Shown one piece after another: positions 8,558-17,163 of a stretch of 64,000 bases of DNA. This DNA is from Saccharothrix syringae (lineage in GTDB: Bacteria; Actinomycetota; Actinomycetes; Mycobacteriales; Pseudonocardiaceae): assembly GCF_009498035.1 (NCBI RefSeq), contig NZ_CP034550.1:2976001-3040000 (forward strand). The letters are read 5' to 3'. Position 1 is the first letter of the stretch; the number at the start of each line of letters is the position of its first letter. The translations under genes and the position numbers were made by a program. A model generated the notes under the pieces. It had not been told where the DNA came from and did not search any database. It was given only the letters and a program-made list of their open reading frames with translations.

Positions 8558-9431
8558 CCACCAGCGCCTCGGTCTCGTCTTCGAGCACGTAGTGCCCGGC
8601 GCCGGGGTAGACCCGGCAGACCGCGCCGGGGAACCGCCGCAGCCACTCGTCCAGGAACTCGCGCCGGAACACCGGGTCGCGCCCGCCCCAGCCGATGAAC
8701 ACCGGGCGGTCGGCCAGCAGCCGGGTCGCCCGGTCGGCGGCCAGCAGCTCCGGCCACGCCGGGTCGGCCGGGGACAGCGGGACGTCTTGGACGAAGCGGA
8801 GGATCGCCAGCCGGTCCCGCGGGGTCCGGTAGGGTTCCAGGTAGGCGCGGCGGACGGCGGGGTCCAGGCGCCGCTTCGCGCCGATGCGCGCCGTGGCGCG
8901 GGCGAAGGCGTTGTGGCGCAGGAACAGGTGCCGCGCCAGGGCGGTGTTCCTGATGGCCCACAACGCCACCGCGAGGTGCGGTGGCAGCCGGCCCGAGGGG
9001 AACGGGTGGGGGAACGCCGCGGTGTTCAGCACGACCAGCCGGGCGACGCGCCCGGGGTGGCGGGCGGCCCACGCCATGCCGATCGGCCCGCCCCAGTCGT
9101 GCAGGACCAGCGTCCACCCGGTCTCCGGCACGCCGCGCTCGTCGACCAGGTGCGCGGTGAGCGCGTCCAGGTCGTCCACGCGCGAGGCGAGGGTGTAGGC
9201 GTACTCGTCCTCGGCCGGCCGGTCGGAGCGCCCCATGCCGATGTGGTCGGGCACCAGGCAGCGGTGGGTGCCGCGCAGGGCGGCGACCAGGTCGCGCCAC
9301 AGGTAGCCCCAGCTGGGGTTGCCGTGCAGCATCAGCACCGGCGGGCCGTCGCCGGCGTCGAGGTAGTGCTGGCGCGCCGCGCCCCGTGAGAACCACCGCG
9401 ACGGCGTTGCGGTCCGGTCGGTCTCGGGCAC
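8532..9431 (-). CDS. oleB: OleB-type alpha/beta-hydrolase (beta-lactone decarboxylase)
   Basis: 299 residues, haloalkane-dehalogenase-like alpha/beta hydrolase. OleB converts the beta-lactone made by OleC into an alkene plus CO2. Visible: oxyanion region MLHGNPSWGYLWRDL, nucleophile D112 in VLHDWGGPIGMAW, IGMGRSDRP, and H280 in YPGAGHYVLED. The GTG start at 9431 is preceded by AGGAG. Longer in-frame extensions upstream have no ribosome binding site and run into the divergent promoter region. First gene of the leftward ole operon. Its presence argues that the end product is an alkene rather than a retained beta-lactone. Confidence 0.87.
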   Translation of the reverse strand: MPETDRTATPSRWFSRGAARQHYLDAGDGPPVLMLHGNPSWGYLWRDLVAALRGTHRCLVPDHIGMGRSDRPAEDEYAYTLASRVDDLDALTAHLVDERGVPETGWTLVLHDWGGPIGMAWAARHPGRVARLVVLNTAAFPHPFPSGRLPPHLAVALWAIRNTALARHLFLRHNAFARATARIGAKRRLDPAVRRAYLEPYRTPRDRLAILRFVQDVPLSPADPAWPELLAADRATRLLADRPVFIGWGGRDPVFRREFLDEWLRRFPGAVCRVYPGAGHYVLEDETEALVGEIRAFLA

Positions 9432-9503
9432 TGCGGGCTCCTCGCGGGCGGCGACGACGGGAGGCCCACCGTGGCACGGCGGGCGCGTCGGGTGAAACCA
9501 CGG

Positions 9504-9521
9504 CCCACCTGATCGGGTGGG
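9504..9521. promoter_or_regulatory. Palindromic operator candidate 1 in the ole/pfa divergent region
   Basis: CCCACCTGATCGGGTGGG is an almost perfect 18-bp palindrome centred on GATC. It shares the pattern CCAC-NN-GATC-NN-GTGG with a second site whose centre is exactly 30 bp away. It lies 73 bp upstream of the oleB start and about 200 bp upstream of pfaD, so a single regulator could control both operons. Confidence 0.6.
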
Positions 9522-9534
9522 CGAGACGGACAAT

Positions 9535-9550
9535 CCACACGATCGAGTGG
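9535..9550. promoter_or_regulatory. Palindromic operator candidate 2 in the ole/pfa divergent region
   Basis: CCACACGATCGAGTGG is a near-perfect palindrome with the same GATC core and CCAC/GTGG arms as 9504-9521. The centre-to-centre distance of 30 bp is about three helical turns. The form suits a TetR- or GntR-like dimer. No regulator gene of that type is in the cluster, so the binding protein is unknown. Confidence 0.6.
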
Positions 9551-9717
9551 ACCGTTCCGGTGCGGACGTACGCGTCACCGGAGTTGTGGAATCCTCCGGC
9601 GGACGACATCGCGGCGACCCGTCGAGGTCACGGACCCGGCCGGCGTGGCGGTGGAGGAGAAGACGTGAGCGGCCCGACCGCGGTGGGCCGTGCCACCCCA
9701 GTGCTTGGAGCAGCGTG

Positions 9718-11283
9718 ATGTCGGTGTCGGCACCCCCGGACGCCGTCGTGCCCTCCGCCGCGGGGGACGTGGTGGACTGCGCGCGGCGCTTCCGGGAGCA
9801 CGCGCACGTGGTGACCGACCCGGGCGGTCGCCGGCTCGGCGTGGTCACCGGGCCGACGCCCCGCGCGAACCTCGTGGGGTCGCTGCCGCCGCTGTACCCG
9901 GAGTGGTTGGGCGGCCGGGTGTTCTGCGAGGCGCACGGCGTCCGCTTCCCCTACGTGGCCGGGGAGATGGCCAACGGGATCTCCACCACGCGCCTGGTGG
10001 TGGCGATGGCGGAGGCCGGGATGCTCGGCTTCTTCGGCGCGGCCGGCCTGGGACCGGGCGAGGTCGAGGCCGCGGTGCGGGAGTTGGGCCGGGCGCTGCC
10101 GGGCCGGGGGAACTGGGGCGTCAACCTCATCCACAGCCCCGGGGAACCCGCCTCGGAGCGCGCGGTCGTGGACGTGGTGCTGCGCCACGGGGTGCCGCGC
10201 GTCTCGGCGTCGGCGTTCATGGACCTGACCCCGGCCGTGGTGCGCTGCGCGGCCTCCGGCCTGCGACTCGACCGCGACGGCCGGATCACGCGGCGCGTCC
10301 GGGTGCTGGCCAAGTTGTCGCGACCCGAGGTGGCCGAGAAGTTCCTCTCCCCGGCGCCCGCCGCGCTCCTGCGGTCGCTGGTCGACCGGGGCGACCTGAC
10401 CGGGGAGGAGGCCCGGTTGGCGGCGCGGGTGCCGGTGGCCGAGGACGTCACGGTGGAAGCCGACAGCGGCGGCCACACCGACAACCGGCCGCTGGGGGCG
10501 CTGCTGCCCACCGTCCTGGCGCTGCGGGACCGGCACGTCCGGCGGCACGGCCACCCCGTGCGGGTCGGGGCCGCCGGGGGACTGGGCACCCCCGAGGCGG
10601 TCGCCGCGGCCTTCGCGCTCGGCGCCGACTACGTGGTCACCGGCTCGGTCAACCAGGTCGCCGTCGAGGCCGGTGTCTCCGACACCGCCAAGCGGATGCT
10701 GTCCGAGGTCGACGTGGCCGACGTGGCGATGGCGCCCGCGGCCGACATGTTCGAGCTGGGCGTGCGCCTCCAGGTCGTGCGCCGCGGCACGCTGTTCGCG
10801 GCCCGCGCGGCCAGGCTGTACGAGGCGTACCGGGACCACCCGGGGCTGCACGCGCTGCCCGGCGAGGTGGCGGCCAGGCTGGAACGCGAGGTCTTCCGCA
10901 TGCCGCTGGCACGGGTGTGGGAGCTGACCCGCGAGTTCTGGCGGCACCGCGACCCCGCCCAGCTCGACCGCGCGGAGCGCGACCCGAAGCACCGCATGGC
11001 GCTGGTGTTCCGGTGGTACCTGGGCAACTCCAGCCGGTGGGCCATCACCGGCGACCCGGACCGGCGCACCGACTACCAGCTGTGGTGCGGCCCGGCGCTG
11101 GGCGCGTTCAACCGGTGGGCGGCCGGGTCGTTCCTGGCCGAGCCGGGCAACCGGACCGTCGCGCAGATCGCGCTCAACCTGCTCGAAGGCGCCGCGGTCG
11201 CCACCCGCGCCCACCAACTGCGCACCCTCGGCGTCGCGGTGCCCGCGGCGGCGGCGGTGTTCCGGCCCGTGCGCCTGGCCTGA
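9718..11283 (+). CDS. pfaD: PfaD-type FMN-dependent trans-acting enoyl reductase
   Basis: 521 residues, nitronate-monooxygenase-like TIM barrel of the PfaD family, the discrete enoyl reductase of PUFA and related iterative lipid synthases. Visible: LGVVTGPTPRANLVGSLPPL then the N-terminal domain, VAGEMANGISTTRLV, WGVNLIHSPGEP, EADSGGHTDNRPL, RVGAAGGLGTPEAVAAAFAL and GADYVVTGSVNQ (FMN/phosphate binding), then the PfaD-specific C-terminal part with FELGVRLQVVRRGTLF and FRWYLGNSSRWA. ATG 9718 has GGAG 7 bases upstream. First gene of the rightward operon, 216 bp before the KS-bearing gene. The ER presumably acts on enoyl-ACP held by the downstream synthase. Confidence 0.93.
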   Translation: MSVSAPPDAVVPSAAGDVVDCARRFREHAHVVTDPGGRRLGVVTGPTPRANLVGSLPPLYPEWLGGRVFCEAHGVRFPYVAGEMANGISTTRLVVAMAEAGMLGFFGAAGLGPGEVEAAVRELGRALPGRGNWGVNLIHSPGEPASERAVVDVVLRHGVPRVSASAFMDLTPAVVRCAASGLRLDRDGRITRRVRVLAKLSRPEVAEKFLSPAPAALLRSLVDRGDLTGEEARLAARVPVAEDVTVEADSGGHTDNRPLGALLPTVLALRDRHVRRHGHPVRVGAAGGLGTPEAVAAAFALGADYVVTGSVNQVAVEAGVSDTAKRMLSEVDVADVAMAPAADMFELGVRLQVVRRGTLFAARAARLYEAYRDHPGLHALPGEVAARLEREVFRMPLARVWELTREFWRHRDPAQLDRAERDPKHRMALVFRWYLGNSSRWAITGDPDRRTDYQLWCGPALGAFNRWAAGSFLAEPGNRTVAQIALNLLEGAAVATRAHQLRTLGVAVPAAAAVFRPVRLA

Positions 11284-11326
11284 CCCGACGACCATGCCGA
11301 GGAGGGCCCGGAACTTCCGCTTTCCT

Positions 11327-11339
11327 GTCCACAGTGGAC
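11327..11339. promoter_or_regulatory. Small palindrome in the pfaD-pfaA gap
   Basis: GTCCACAGTGGAC, two perfect 6-bp arms around one base, inside a larger ACTTCCG...ACTTCCG direct repeat. It lies 160 bp before the pfaA start in the only sizeable gap of the rightward operon. It may mark an internal promoter or operator. Confidence 0.3.
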
Positions 11340-11499
11340 TTCCGGCGGCCGGGTGGTGGCCGTCGTGCCCGGACCGGCCGGGCGCGGGAGGCGTGGTGAC
11401 CGCTGGTCGTCGGGAGCGGGTCGGGACGTCGACGCACACCTGACGCCCGGTCGGGCGGGGCGTCCGACCACGAGTTCGATTCGAGGAGGAGAGGCCGCA

Positions 11500-14400
11500 G
11501 TGGTTGACCGGTACCGGCAGGTTCCCGTGGCGGTGGTCGGCGTCGGCGCGTTGCTGCCCGGTGAGCCGGGCGGCGGTGGTTACTGGCGCACCCTGGTCCG
11601 CGGGCGTGACCTGATGGTGGACGTGCCGCCGACGCGGTGGCTGGTCGAGGACCACTACGACCCCGACCCGCTGGCGCGGGACAAGACCTACGCCAGGCGC
11701 GGCGCGTTCCTGCCCGCGGTCGACTTCGACCCGGCGGCCTACGGGGTCCCGCCGCGCACCATCGAGTCCACCGACAGCTCGCAGCTGCTCGCGCTGCTCG
11801 TGGCCGAGCAGGTGCTCGGGGACCTCGCCGCGACCTCCGAGCCGGACCGGGAACGCGTCTCGGTCGTGCTCGGCGCTGGCGGGACCCCGCTGATGATCCA
11901 GGTGGGCGGCCGGGCGCAGCGCCCGGTCTGGGTCAAGGCCCTGCGGGAGTGCGGGGTGGCCGAACCGCTGGTGCAGGAGGTCTGCGAGCGCATCAGCGGC
12001 CACTACCCCGAGTGGCGGGAGGCCACCTTCCCCGGCGGCCTGGCCAACGTCATCGCCGGGCGGATCGCCAACCGCTTCGACTTCCACGGCACCAACCACG
12101 TCACCGACGCCGCGTGCGCCAGCTCGTTCGCCGCGCTGTCCACCGCGGTCGCCGAGCTGTCGCTGGGCAGGGCCGACCTGGTCCTCAGCGGCGGGGTCGA
12201 CACCTACAACAACATCGAGATGTACCTGTGCTTCTCCAAGACGCCCGCGCTGTCGCCCACCGGCGACTGCCGCCCGTTCGCCGCGGACGCCGACGGCACC
12301 ATGCTCGGCGAGGGCGTGGCGATGTACGCCCTCAAGCGCCTGGAGGACGCCGAACGCGACTGCGACCACGTCTACGCGGTCATCAGGGGCATCGGCACGT
12401 CGTCCGACGGCCGGGGCAGCGCCATCTACACCCCGACCCCGCAGGGGCAGGCACGCGCGCTGCGCCGCGCCTACCAGGAGGCGGGCTACGGCCCCGACAC
12501 CGTCGAGCTGGTCGAGGCGCACGGCACCGGCACGAAGGCGGGGGACGCCGCCGAGGTCGCGGCGCTGCGCGAGGTGTTCGCCGAGTCCGGTCGGGACGAC
12601 GAGCAGTGGTGCGCGCTGGGCTCGGTGAAGTCGCAGATCGGGCACACCAAGGCCACCGCGGGCGCCGCCGGTCTGCTCAAGGCGGTGTTCGCGCTGCACC
12701 ACCGGGTGCTGCCGCCGTCGATCAAGGTCGAGCGCCCCAACCCCGAACTGGACCTCGACCGCGGCCCGTTCCACCTCAACACCGCGGCACGCCCCTGGGT
12801 GCGCCCCGCCGACCACCCGCGACGGGCCTCGGTGTCCAGCTTCGGGTTCGGCGGCACGAACTTCCACGTCACGCTGGAGGAGTACACGCCGTCGGGAGCC
12901 TCGTTCGCGCGCCGCGCCCCGCGGGCCAGGGCCGTGCCGACCGAACTCGTGCTGGTCAGCGCGCCCACCGCGAGCGCCCTGGTCGGGTGGAGCCCCGACC
13001 CGTCCCGCCCGCTCGCCGACCTCGCCCGGGACAGCCAGCGCGCCTTCGACCCCGGACAGCGGGCCCGGCTCGCCGTCGTCGCCGCCGACACCGCCGAGCT
13101 GGTGGACAAGCTCGCCCGGGTGGCGGCGGTGCTCGACCGGCGGCCGGACACCTCGTTCTCCCTGCCCGGTGGCGTGCACTGCGCCGTGGGCGAGCCGCGT
13201 CCCGGTCGGATCGCGTTCCTGTTCCCCGGCCAGGGCTCCCAGCACGTGAACATGGGCGCGGACCTCGCGATGCACTCGGCCACCGCCCAGGCGGTGTGGG
13301 ACGAGCTGGGGCCGTGCCGCTTCGACGGCCGCGCGCTGCACCGCGTCGTGTTCCCGCCGCCCGCCTTCACCGACGACCGGCGGGCCGCCCAGCACGACCT
13401 GCTGACCGCCACCGAATGGGCCCAACCCGCCCTGGCCGCGGCCGAGGCGGCGCTGCTGGCCGTGCTGCGGGGGCTGGGCCTGGAGCCCGACCACCTCGCC
13501 GGGCACAGCTTCGGCGAGCTGACCGCCCTGCACGCCGCCGGGGTGCTCGACGCCGCGTCGCTGCTGCGGCTGGCCCGGGCGCGCGGCGAGGCGATGCGCG
13601 ACGCCGCGGCCGACACGCCGGGGGCGATGACCGCGGTGACGGCCACCCGCGCCGAGGTCGACACCGTGCTGGACAGCTGCGGCGGCGGGATCTGGTTGGC
13701 CAACCACAACACACCCGACCAGTTCGTGCTGTCCGGCACGACCGCCGCGATCGAGGCCGCCGAGGGCAAGTGCGCCGCGCAGGGCATCGCCACCCGCCGG
13801 CTCGACGCGTCGACGGCGTTCCACAGCCCGCTGGTCGCCGCCGCGGCGCGGCGACTGGAGCGCGTCCTGGGCGACCTGGAGATCCGCGAACCCCGCATCC
13901 CGGTGCACGGCAACCAGGACGCGGCGCCCTACCCGACCGACCCGGCGGCCGTCCGGAACCGGATCGCCGGGCACCTCGTCGCGCCCGTGCTGTTCGACCG
14001 GCAGGTCGAAGCCCTCCACGAGGCCGGCGTGCGCACCTTCGTCGAGGTCGGGCCGGGCACGGCGCTCACCGGCCTGGTCGAGCGCGTCCTGGGGGACCGC
14101 GAGCACGCGGCGGTGGCCGTGCAGCCGCGCGGGCGCGACGGGGTCACCGGGTTGCACGACGCCCTCGGCCGGCTCGCCGTTCGGGGCGTCCCGCTCGACT
14201 TCGACGAGCTGTGGCGCGGGTACGACCAGCGCACCGCGCCCGCCGACACCCCGGCGCCGACCCTGACCGTGCCGATCGACGGCGGCAACCGCGGGTTGCG
14301 CTACCCGCCGGAGGGCGGCGCCGCCGCCCTGCCCGCCCCGAACCCACCCCGCGAAGAGACCCCGGTGACGCCCCAGCAGCCCGTTCCACCACCCGCCCCC

Positions 14401-17163
14401 TTCACCGTCCCCCTCCCCGCCGCCGGACCCGCGGCGGACAGCGGGTGGCTCGCCGCGATCGAGAGCGCCCAGCGGCACACGGCCGAAGCGCACACCGCCG
14501 TGCACCGGATGCTGGTGGAGAGCCACCAGGACTTCCTCCGGGCCTCCGAGGCGACCTTCGCGGCCCTGCTGACCGCGCAGGGCGCCGGGACCGCCGCGCC
14601 CCCGACGCCCACCGCGCCGGTTCCGGCGCCGGTCCCCCCGGCGGTGGAGCCGGCGGTGGCCTTCACCATGCCACCGGCGCCCACGTCCGCTCCGGCGCCC
14701 GCGTCCGGCACCGCACCCGCGGTCGGGTCCTCCCCGCCCCCCGACATCGTGCTCGGCAGCCTGTCCCCGGAGGAGACGGCCGACCTGGTGCTCTCGGTGG
14801 TGGCGGACCGCACCGGCTACCCGGTCGAGGTCCTCGACCTGGACATGGAGCTGGAAGCCGACCTCGGCATCGACTCGATCAAGCGGGTCGAGATCCTGGC
14901 CTCGTTCCGCGACCGGGTCGGGGAGCTGGCCGAGGCGGACATCGCCGAACTGGGGGCCTTGCGGACCCTGCGCGAGGTCATCGACCGGATCAACGGCATG
15001 GCCGTCGCGGGCGACGCGGTCGACGCGGTGTCCTGGCGGGCCGTCGAGCCCACCACCGACCACGAGGCCCTCGGCGCGGACACCCGGGAAGCCACCAGGC
15101 TCGCCGTGCGCGTGGTGCCCGTGCCGGCACCCGACCTGGCCCTCGCCGGTGTCGCCGGCGGCTCGTTCGCCGTGCTCGACGGTGGTTCCGGGCTCGCCGA
15201 CGAGGTCGCGGCCGAGCTGGACCGGCACGGCGTCGCGGCCCGCGTCGCGGACCGGGTGCCCGACGACGCCACCGGCGTGGTCCACCTGGCGGGCCTGGCG
15301 GCCGTCGGGTCACCCGCCGAGGCGCTCGCCCGGCAGCGGGAGGTGTTCACCGCGGCGCGCGCGGTCGCCGAGCGGTTCACCACCGGGGGCGGCGTGTTCG
15401 TGACCGTGCAGGACACCGGCGGCGACTTCGGCGTCCGCGCGGACCGGCCGGAACGCGCCTGGCTCGGCGGTGTCGCCGCGCTGGCCCGCACCGCGGCCGC
15501 GGAGTGGCCCGCCGCGTCGGTCAAGGCGATCGACTGCGAACGCGGCGACCGGTCCGCCGGGGCGGTCGCGGCGGCGATCGTGGCCGAACTGCTGCGCGGC
15601 GGCGGCACACCCGCGGTGGGGCTGCGCGCCGACGGCACCCGCCTGGTCCCGACCGCGGTGCCCGCCCCGGTCGCCCCGGGGGCCGAAGCCAGGATCACCG
15701 CGGACTCCGTGGTCGTCGCCACCGGTGGCGGGCGCGGGGTGACCGCGGCGGCGCTGCGCCGGCTCGCCGGGACCCATCGGCCCAAGCTGGTGCTGATCGG
15801 CCGCACGGAGCCGGCCGACGAACCGCCCGGCCTGGCCGACGCGGTCGACGAGGCGGCGCTGGTCAGGGCGTTGGCCGGGCAGGACGACGGGAGCACCGCG
15901 CCGAGGGAGCTGGCGCGGCGGGCGCGGCGGATCCTCGCCGCGCGCGAGGTGCGCGCGACGCTCGACGCGCTGGAGCGCGCGGGCAGCCCGGTGCGGTACC
16001 TGGCGGTCGACGTGCGCGACGAGGACGCGCTGGCCGACGCGCTCGCCGGGGTGCGCCGCGACTGGGGGCCGATCACCGGCCTGGTGCACGGCGCGGGCGT
16101 GGTCGCCGACAAGCGGATCGCCGACAAGACCGACGAGCAGTACGACCGGGTCCTCGACACCAAGGTCGGCGGGCTGCGCGCGCTGCTCGCCGCGACCCGG
16201 ACCGACCCGCTCGACCTGGTGGTGCTGTTCTCCTCGGTCGTCGCCGCCACCGGCAACCCGGGCCAGGCCGACTACGCCGCGGCGAACGAGGTGCTCAACC
16301 ACGTCGCGAGCGCCGAGCGGGCGGCACGGCCGGACGCGCTCGTCCGCGCCATCGCCTGGGGCCCGTGGGACGGCGGCATGGTCACCCCCGCGCTCGCCCG
16401 GCACTTCGACGCCGCCGGCGTGCCGCTGCTCTCCGCGGACGCCGGTGCGGAGGCGTTCACCCGGGAGCTGGCCGCGGGCGGGGAAGACACCCGGGTCGTC
16501 GTGGTCGCGAGCCCCGACCTGCCCGCACCGCCGGCCGCCCCCGCCGAGGCGCGCGTCACCGCCGCGACCCACCCGCACCTGGTCGGTCTCGACGGCCTGC
16601 CCCCGGCGCAGGCGCTGAGCTGGCTGGCCGGCGCGGCCGTCGACCGGCGCCCCGGTCACCGGCTCGTGCTCCGCGACTTCCGGGTGCTCGGCGCGGCCCC
16701 CCTGCCGCGCCTGGACCCGGGCGGCCACGTGTTCACCGCGGTCCGGGCGGGCGAGCACCTCGAACTGCGCGACGACGACCAGGTGCCCGTGTTCTCCGCC
16801 GAGGTCGACACCACATCGGACAGCGGGTTCGCGCCCGTCCCCGACGACGTGCGGGACCAGTCGGACGACCCCCGCGCACCGGGGTGGCCGCGCGACCGCG
16901 GCCCGCTCGACGCCGCGGCGGTCGACGGCGCCCTGCGCCTGGCCGCGCGGTGGGCGGAGCGCGAACTGGGCGGCGCGGCGCGGCTGCTCGGCATCGCCGG
17001 CGTCCGGGCGGACGGGCCCGGACACCGGGAGGTGTCGCGGTGCGTGGTGCACACCGGACGTCCGCACGGCGCCGGCACGCGGTGCGACGTCGTGCTGCTG
17101 TCGGACGACGGTGCGCCGGCGGTGGAACTGCTGGGGGTCGAGTTCGCGCGGCGGCAGGGATGA
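11500..17163 (+). CDS. pfaA: PfaA-like iterative lipid synthase subunit: KS-AT-ACP-KR
   Basis: 1887 residues. GTG 11500 follows a strong GAGGAGGAG. Domains: KS about 5-460 (C206 in DAACASSF, EAHGTGTKAGD, GHTKATAGAAG, FGFGGTNFHV), malonyl-type AT about 565-865 (FLFPGQGSQHVNMG, nucleophile serine near 669 in AGHSFGELTA), a Pro/Ala-rich linker about 930-1080, one ACP about 1085-1165 (LEADLGIDSIKRVEIL, serine near 1126), KR about 1400-1690 (VATGGGRGVTAAALR, LFSSVVAATGNPGQADYAAA), then a weak hot-dog/DH-like tail about 1690-1887. Canonical PfaA carries several tandem ACPs; this one has a single ACP. Its stop overlaps the next start (ATGA). Confidence 0.92.
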   Translation: MVDRYRQVPVAVVGVGALLPGEPGGGGYWRTLVRGRDLMVDVPPTRWLVEDHYDPDPLARDKTYARRGAFLPAVDFDPAAYGVPPRTIESTDSSQLLALLVAEQVLGDLAATSEPDRERVSVVLGAGGTPLMIQVGGRAQRPVWVKALRECGVAEPLVQEVCERISGHYPEWREATFPGGLANVIAGRIANRFDFHGTNHVTDAACASSFAALSTAVAELSLGRADLVLSGGVDTYNNIEMYLCFSKTPALSPTGDCRPFAADADGTMLGEGVAMYALKRLEDAERDCDHVYAVIRGIGTSSDGRGSAIYTPTPQGQARALRRAYQEAGYGPDTVELVEAHGTGTKAGDAAEVAALREVFAESGRDDEQWCALGSVKSQIGHTKATAGAAGLLKAVFALHHRVLPPSIKVERPNPELDLDRGPFHLNTAARPWVRPADHPRRASVSSFGFGGTNFHVTLEEYTPSGASFARRAPRARAVPTELVLVSAPTASALVGWSPDPSRPLADLARDSQRAFDPGQRARLAVVAADTAELVDKLARVAAVLDRRPDTSFSLPGGVHCAVGEPRPGRIAFLFPGQGSQHVNMGADLAMHSATAQAVWDELGPCRFDGRALHRVVFPPPAFTDDRRAAQHDLLTATEWAQPALAAAEAALLAVLRGLGLEPDHLAGHSFGELTALHAAGVLDAASLLRLARARGEAMRDAAADTPGAMTAVTATRAEVDTVLDSCGGGIWLANHNTPDQFVLSGTTAAIEAAEGKCAAQGIATRRLDASTAFHSPLVAAAARRLERVLGDLEIREPRIPVHGNQDAAPYPTDPAAVRNRIAGHLVAPVLFDRQVEALHEAGVRTFVEVGPGTALTGLVERVLGDREHAAVAVQPRGRDGVTGLHDALGRLAVRGVPLDFDELWRGYDQRTAPADTPAPTLTVPIDGGNRGLRYPPEGGAAALPAPNPPREETPVTPQQPVPPPAPFTVPLPAAGPAADSGWLAAIESAQRHTAEAHTAVHRMLVESHQDFLRASEATFAALLTAQGAGTAAPPTPTAPVPAPVPPAVEPAVAFTMPPAPTSAPAPASGTAPAVGSSPPPDIVLGSLSPEETADLVLSVVADRTGYPVEVLDLDMELEADLGIDSIKRVEILASFRDRVGELAEADIAELGALRTLREVIDRINGMAVAGDAVDAVSWRAVEPTTDHEALGADTREATRLAVRVVPVPAPDLALAGVAGGSFAVLDGGSGLADEVAAELDRHGVAARVADRVPDDATGVVHLAGLAAVGSPAEALARQREVFTAARAVAERFTTGGGVFVTVQDTGGDFGVRADRPERAWLGGVAALARTAAAEWPAASVKAIDCERGDRSAGAVAAAIVAELLRGGGTPAVGLRADGTRLVPTAVPAPVAPGAEARITADSVVVATGGGRGVTAAALRRLAGTHRPKLVLIGRTEPADEPPGLADAVDEAALVRALAGQDDGSTAPRELARRARRILAAREVRATLDALERAGSPVRYLAVDVRDEDALADALAGVRRDWGPITGLVHGAGVVADKRIADKTDEQYDRVLDTKVGGLRALLAATRTDPLDLVVLFSSVVAATGNPGQADYAAANEVLNHVASAERAARPDALVRAIAWGPWDGGMVTPALARHFDAAGVPLLSADAGAEAFTRELAAGGEDTRVVVVASPDLPAPPAAPAEARVTAATHPHLVGLDGLPPAQALSWLAGAAVDRRPGHRLVLRDFRVLGAAPLPRLDPGGHVFTAVRAGEHLELRDDDQVPVFSAEVDTTSDSGFAPVPDDVRDQSDDPRAPGWPRDRGPLDAAAVDGALRLAARWAERELGGAARLLGIAGVRADGPGHREVSRCVVHTGRPHGAGTRCDVVLLSDDGAPAVELLGVEFARRQG

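Noticed and set aside
4858..9431. Beta-lactone natural product cluster
   Set aside because: OleA, OleC and OleD could end at a beta-lactone, but an OleB decarboxylase with intact D112 and H280 is present, which favours the alkene.
9628..15285. Leftward open frame of 1885 codons antisense to pfaD/pfaA
   Set aside because: Translation is low-complexity Gly/Arg/His/Pro-rich with no family signature, typical of the antisense frame of high-GC genes; the + strand has well-defined domains throughout.
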